Shown here in pieces: positions 5,917 to 8,055 of a DNA stretch of 8,055 bases (its first letter is position 1; each line of letters begins with the position of its first letter). The position numbers and the translations under genes are program-made. This DNA comes from Vulcanimicrobiota bacterium (lineage in GTDB: Bacteria; Vulcanimicrobiota; Vulcanimicrobiia; Vulcanimicrobiales; Vulcanimicrobiaceae): NCBI GenBank assembly GCA_013289785.1, contig JABCZE010000057.1, forward strand, positions 1 to 8,055. Reading direction: 5' to 3'. The notes under the pieces were generated by a model that was not told the origin of the DNA, did not search any database, and saw only the letters and a program-made list of their open reading frames with translations.

Positions 5917-6519
5917 ATGAAAAACGCCTCGATAGTACTTACGCTCGCACTGGCGCTGGGTGCCTGTTCGGGCTCTTCTTCCGCTCGCGGGTCCTACGGC
6001 TCGGGCGATCCGAACCTAGCGGCGCCGAATCTTGGGGGCGGCCCGATCGATCCCTTCCTAACCGACGGCCAAGCGGTTTTGCACGCGTTGGATGCGATTG
6101 CGGAGCATTCCGGACGCCCGATGCGCGTGACTTCCCTAAGCGCGGATCGCATGACCGGCCTGATGGTCGACGTGCAGGAGCCCAAGAACCACATCAACGT
6201 GGACCACTATGTTGTTGGGCCCGACGGTACGCTTTCAGGGCCAACGCCCGTTAAATTGATGTCGCTGGGCGGCGGTCCGATCACCGCCGCAAAGGTCGAT
6301 GGCGAAGCCTTTGACCCCAAGGCGATCGCCTTCGCGCGGCTGACGCAGACGGCGCGCGACGCCATCGCCGAGTCCAAGTATCCCGACGCACGCGTGACCG
6401 AATGGGAGTTCGGCGGCATTGGACCCGACGATCGTCAATACATCTATTTGGAGTCGTCGCGCGCCCGGCCGGTGGCGATCGTCAACTCGCAGCTCAAGGT
6501 CCTCACGATGCGGTTCTAA
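5917..6519 (+). CDS. Lipoprotein of unknown function
   Basis: 200 residues from ATG 5917: MKNAS, a hydrophobic stretch, then lipobox Leu-Gly-Ala-Cys (Cys17) and a Gly/Ser-rich linker. The start has no ribosome site; in-frame ATG 5890, nine residues earlier, has purine-rich GGGGA four bases upstream and could be used instead. The frame is open to 5809 but nothing there looks like coding. The mature part seems to have two similar halves: a helix, then strands. The first half runs from GQAVLHALDAIAEHSG (47-62) to VDHYVVGPDGTLSGP; the second from ARLTQTARDAIAES (about 143-156) to RQYIYLESSRARPVAIVNSQ and the C-terminus. This resembles small tandem alpha/beta domains such as PepSY, but I do not recognise the family. 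Divergent from the second diiron gene, convergent with the methyltransferase. Confidence 0.75.
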   Translation: MKNASIVLTLALALGACSGSSSARGSYGSGDPNLAAPNLGGGPIDPFLTDGQAVLHALDAIAEHSGRPMRVTSLSADRMTGLMVDVQEPKNHINVDHYVVGPDGTLSGPTPVKLMSLGGGPITAAKVDGEAFDPKAIAFARLTQTARDAIAESKYPDARVTEWEFGGIGPDDRQYIYLESSRARPVAIVNSQLKVLTMRF

Positions 6520-6614
6520 GACGCGCGGCCGATCGTCAGTGATCTCGAGCTCTTCGCGCATGCGCAGGCTAAGCGTCTTCTCGCCGGGCAGCTCGGCGCC
6601 GCACCGATGTCGGT

Positions 6615-7217
6615 CTATCGTGGGGCGGATACGGTTAACGGGTGCTTCTGCAAGATAACCTCAATTGCAACTTCCGCCGGCCCGCAGGACTGGTCAGTTC
6701 CGACGATCGCGTAGTCGTACTGCTCGTCGAGTAGCCCTACACGCACGAACGAAAACCCCGAAAGATTCTCTAGGAGCACGTCGATGATGTTGAGTGACCG
6801 TGGAGACCACGACCACCGTTTCGCGATCGTAAACGTCCACCGGTGATCGCAGTTGAAGCGCGATGGCCAGGTGCCCTGCTCGTATAGGTCCTCATCCGGA
6901 ACTACGATGACCAGGTACCCCGGTGGCCGCACCAGCTCGAACCATCCCCGGAGCGCAAGCATTGGATCTGCCAAATGCTCAAGGCAGTGGCTAGAATAAA
7001 CGAAATCGTAGGAGTTCGGCGGCAGGTACTGCAGGATGTTCTGGGCATCACCATCCGCAACGTCGAAGCCATCGCAGGACTCAATCCCAGGGAAGAGCTG
7101 GTCGCGGTCTAGGCGATCTCCGCCGTGTCCGATATCAATTCCACGTCCCCTAAAAACGCGCTCAAAGAGCGGATCGCGGACTCGGCGCCGATTCGCCTTC
7201 CGGGTCTCTTCACCCAT
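6615..7217 (-). CDS. Class I SAM-dependent methyltransferase, Methyltransf_11-like
   Basis: 200 residues with the order of a class I methyltransferase. The binding loop is GIDIGHGGDRL (26-36), a relaxed form of the usual GxGxG. Next comes the acidic strand GFDVADGDAQN (50-60). YDFVYSSHCLEHLADP (70-85) is the strong 'SSHxLEHLxDP' signature, followed by the RPPGYLVIVVPDEDLYE strand (97-113) and DHRWTFT (124-130). It would transfer a methyl group from S-adenosylmethionine; the acceptor is unknown, but the neighbouring glycosyltransferase suggests a sugar. Its ATG overlaps the end of that gene in the 8-base sequence ATGGGTGA (7210-7217), so translation is probably coupled; no separate ribosome site is clear. 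Short for the family because it lacks a long C-terminal part. It is the last gene of its unit; 6520-6614 after it holds no convincing terminator. Confidence 0.83.
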   Translation of the reverse strand: MGEETRKANRRRVRDPLFERVFRGRGIDIGHGGDRLDRDQLFPGIESCDGFDVADGDAQNILQYLPPNSYDFVYSSHCLEHLADPMLALRGWFELVRPPGYLVIVVPDEDLYEQGTWPSRFNCDHRWTFTIAKRWSWSPRSLNIIDVLLENLSGFSFVRVGLLDEQYDYAIVGTDQSCGPAEVAIEVILQKHPLTVSAPR

Positions 7218-8055
7218 TGCGTACGCTACACAGAGAGCTAAGAGCCTCGCCTATCTTCACGTGGTCGGCTGGCCAGAAGAACCATTGGTTAAGCGACGGC
7301 TTCATGCCATAGAGGCCCGCGTCGTACTCCCATTGCGTGCGGCGGACCGTCTCGGGGGATGCCCGTTCCGCCAGTTCAAGAACGGGCACCCCGAACAGGC
7401 TGGAAAACGTTCTCAACATCGTCAAAGCTGAAACGACAATGGTGGCGCGGCTGGCCACGAAGAGGGCCTCGACGACGCTGAGCTTGCTACAAAGATTTAT
7501 GTCCGCGGGCACAACATCATGCCCCTGACCAATCTTAACTATTGGCAGGCGAGTAGCCTCACGGAGGAACCGATAAATCGTAGGATCGGTCAGCACGCGG
7601 TCAGACGCACGTGCGGCGTCGGAGAACAGCACGAAAGCGTTAGGTAGTTCGACCGCTGGTGGACGAGTCGGGCAGTCGATCCAGCGAGAGCCATCAAGTT
7701 GTTCGAACTTCTTTGGAGGATTTGTATAAACATTCTGGTGCCACCGGACCGCCTCCGGCATGCGGTTGTCAGAGTCTCCATCATTGACTTCCGGAAGCTC
7801 GGAGGTCTTCTTCACGCTGAGCTCAAAGGGCAGCGCGCGGAAAAGATCGCCAACGCTTGAGCTGTATTCGTGTTCATAGACAACAATTGCGCTCGTAATC
7901 GAGCCCTGCTCTAAGCCCGTCCTGACTCGAGCGAGAATCGTCCGCCCGCGCTCGTCAATAAAGTAACCGCAGAGCACATCGCCCAAGCCGTGGCGTGCGG
8001 GAATGAGGACCTTCGCCCCGTTCGGAATCACGATAGACCTAAGGTTTTTCGTGAA
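7210..8055 (-). CDS. GT-B/GT9-like glycosyltransferase, probably partial at the right edge
   Basis: 273 residues from a GTG at 8029-8031, but the frame stays open for eight more codons to base 8055, so the true start may lie outside; the GTG has no good ribosome site. The N-terminus VLIPARHGLGDVLCGYF resembles the first strand and glycine loop of heptosyltransferase-type (GT9) enzymes, which use 'R-x-x-G-L-G-D'. The second half, KLSVVEALFVASRATIVVSA then FSSLFGVPVLEL, follows the GT9 C-terminal sugar-nucleotide domain. There, 'S-x-x-M-L-R-T' stands where most members have a 'D-S-G-x-x-H-x-A' loop. The substrate is unknown; a role in surface polysaccharide or glycan is inferred from fold and the coupled methyltransferase. 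Three sampled 60-base lines of this gene (7501, 7681, 7861) count 57%, 43% and 50% GC, looking lower than the rest of the window. Confidence 0.68.
   Translation of the reverse strand, partial: FTKNLRSIVIPNGAKVLIPARHGLGDVLCGYFIDERGRTILARVRTGLEQGSITSAIVVYEHEYSSSVGDLFRALPFELSVKKTSELPEVNDGDSDNRMPEAVRWHQNVYTNPPKKFEQLDGSRWIDCPTRPPAVELPNAFVLFSDAARASDRVLTDPTIYRFLREATRLPIVKIGQGHDVVPADINLCSKLSVVEALFVASRATIVVSALTMLRTFSSLFGVPVLELAERASPETVRRTQWEYDAGLYGMKPSLNQWFFWPADHVKIGEALSSLCSVRNG

Noticed and set aside
6556..6565. Palindrome GCGCATGCGC as a terminator for the convergent genes
   Set aside because: Short, no T-run on either side; such palindromes are expected by chance in GC-rich DNA.
6520..6614. Coding-like stretch on the minus strand (GEKTLSLRMREELEITDD) between convergent genes
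   Set aside because: It has no start, stop or recognisable family and continues as antisense through the lipoprotein gene. It might be a remnant of an older gene, but cannot be supported.

Overview
High-GC bacterial window with eleven protein genes, no RNA genes, no CRISPR and no recognisable insertion sequence. Lineage is inferred from gene style only. A sedolisin-like lipoprotein, a 'Ser-Tyr-Pro-Gln-Gly' beta-propeller lipoprotein, small secreted proteins with a Phe-Asp-Trp-x-Val-Gly-Thr-Trp core and an ECF42-type sigma factor together resemble soil phyla such as Candidatus Eremiobacterota (WPS-2). This assignment is tentative.

Layout. 1-345 (minus) is the N-terminal part of a secreted S53-like peptidase lipoprotein that runs off the left edge. 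433-2036 (minus) is a two-gene unit, a DGPF/YCII protein followed two bases later by an ECF42-type sigma factor, with a promoter match to the ECF42 signature at 2071-2097. 2153-2875 (plus) is a CADD-family oxygenase, predicted to make p-aminobenzoate for folate by a self-sacrificing route. 2862-3845 (minus) is a beta-propeller lipoprotein that overlaps it tail to tail. 3910-4284 (plus) is a zincin metallopeptidase. 4299-4811 (minus) is a small secreted protein. 4890-5660 (minus) is a second haem-oxygenase-like diiron protein of unknown reaction. 5917-6519 (plus) is an unknown lipoprotein. 6615-8055 (minus) is a methyltransferase overlapping a GT9-like glycosyltransferase gene that runs to the right edge.

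Functional reading. Most genes look like independent chromosomal units with alternating orientation. Two real units exist: the DGPF-sigma pair (autoregulated signalling) and the glycosyltransferase-methyltransferase pair (cell-surface glycan). The most unusual points are two haem-oxygenase-fold diiron enzymes about 2 kb apart, both keeping the full six-ligand metal set, and the leader of the second one. That leader carries a row of inverted repeats ending in an intrinsic-terminator-like hairpin just before the ribosome binding site, which looks like transcription attenuation. No stretch over 300 bases lacks a gene; the longest gap is 5661-5916.
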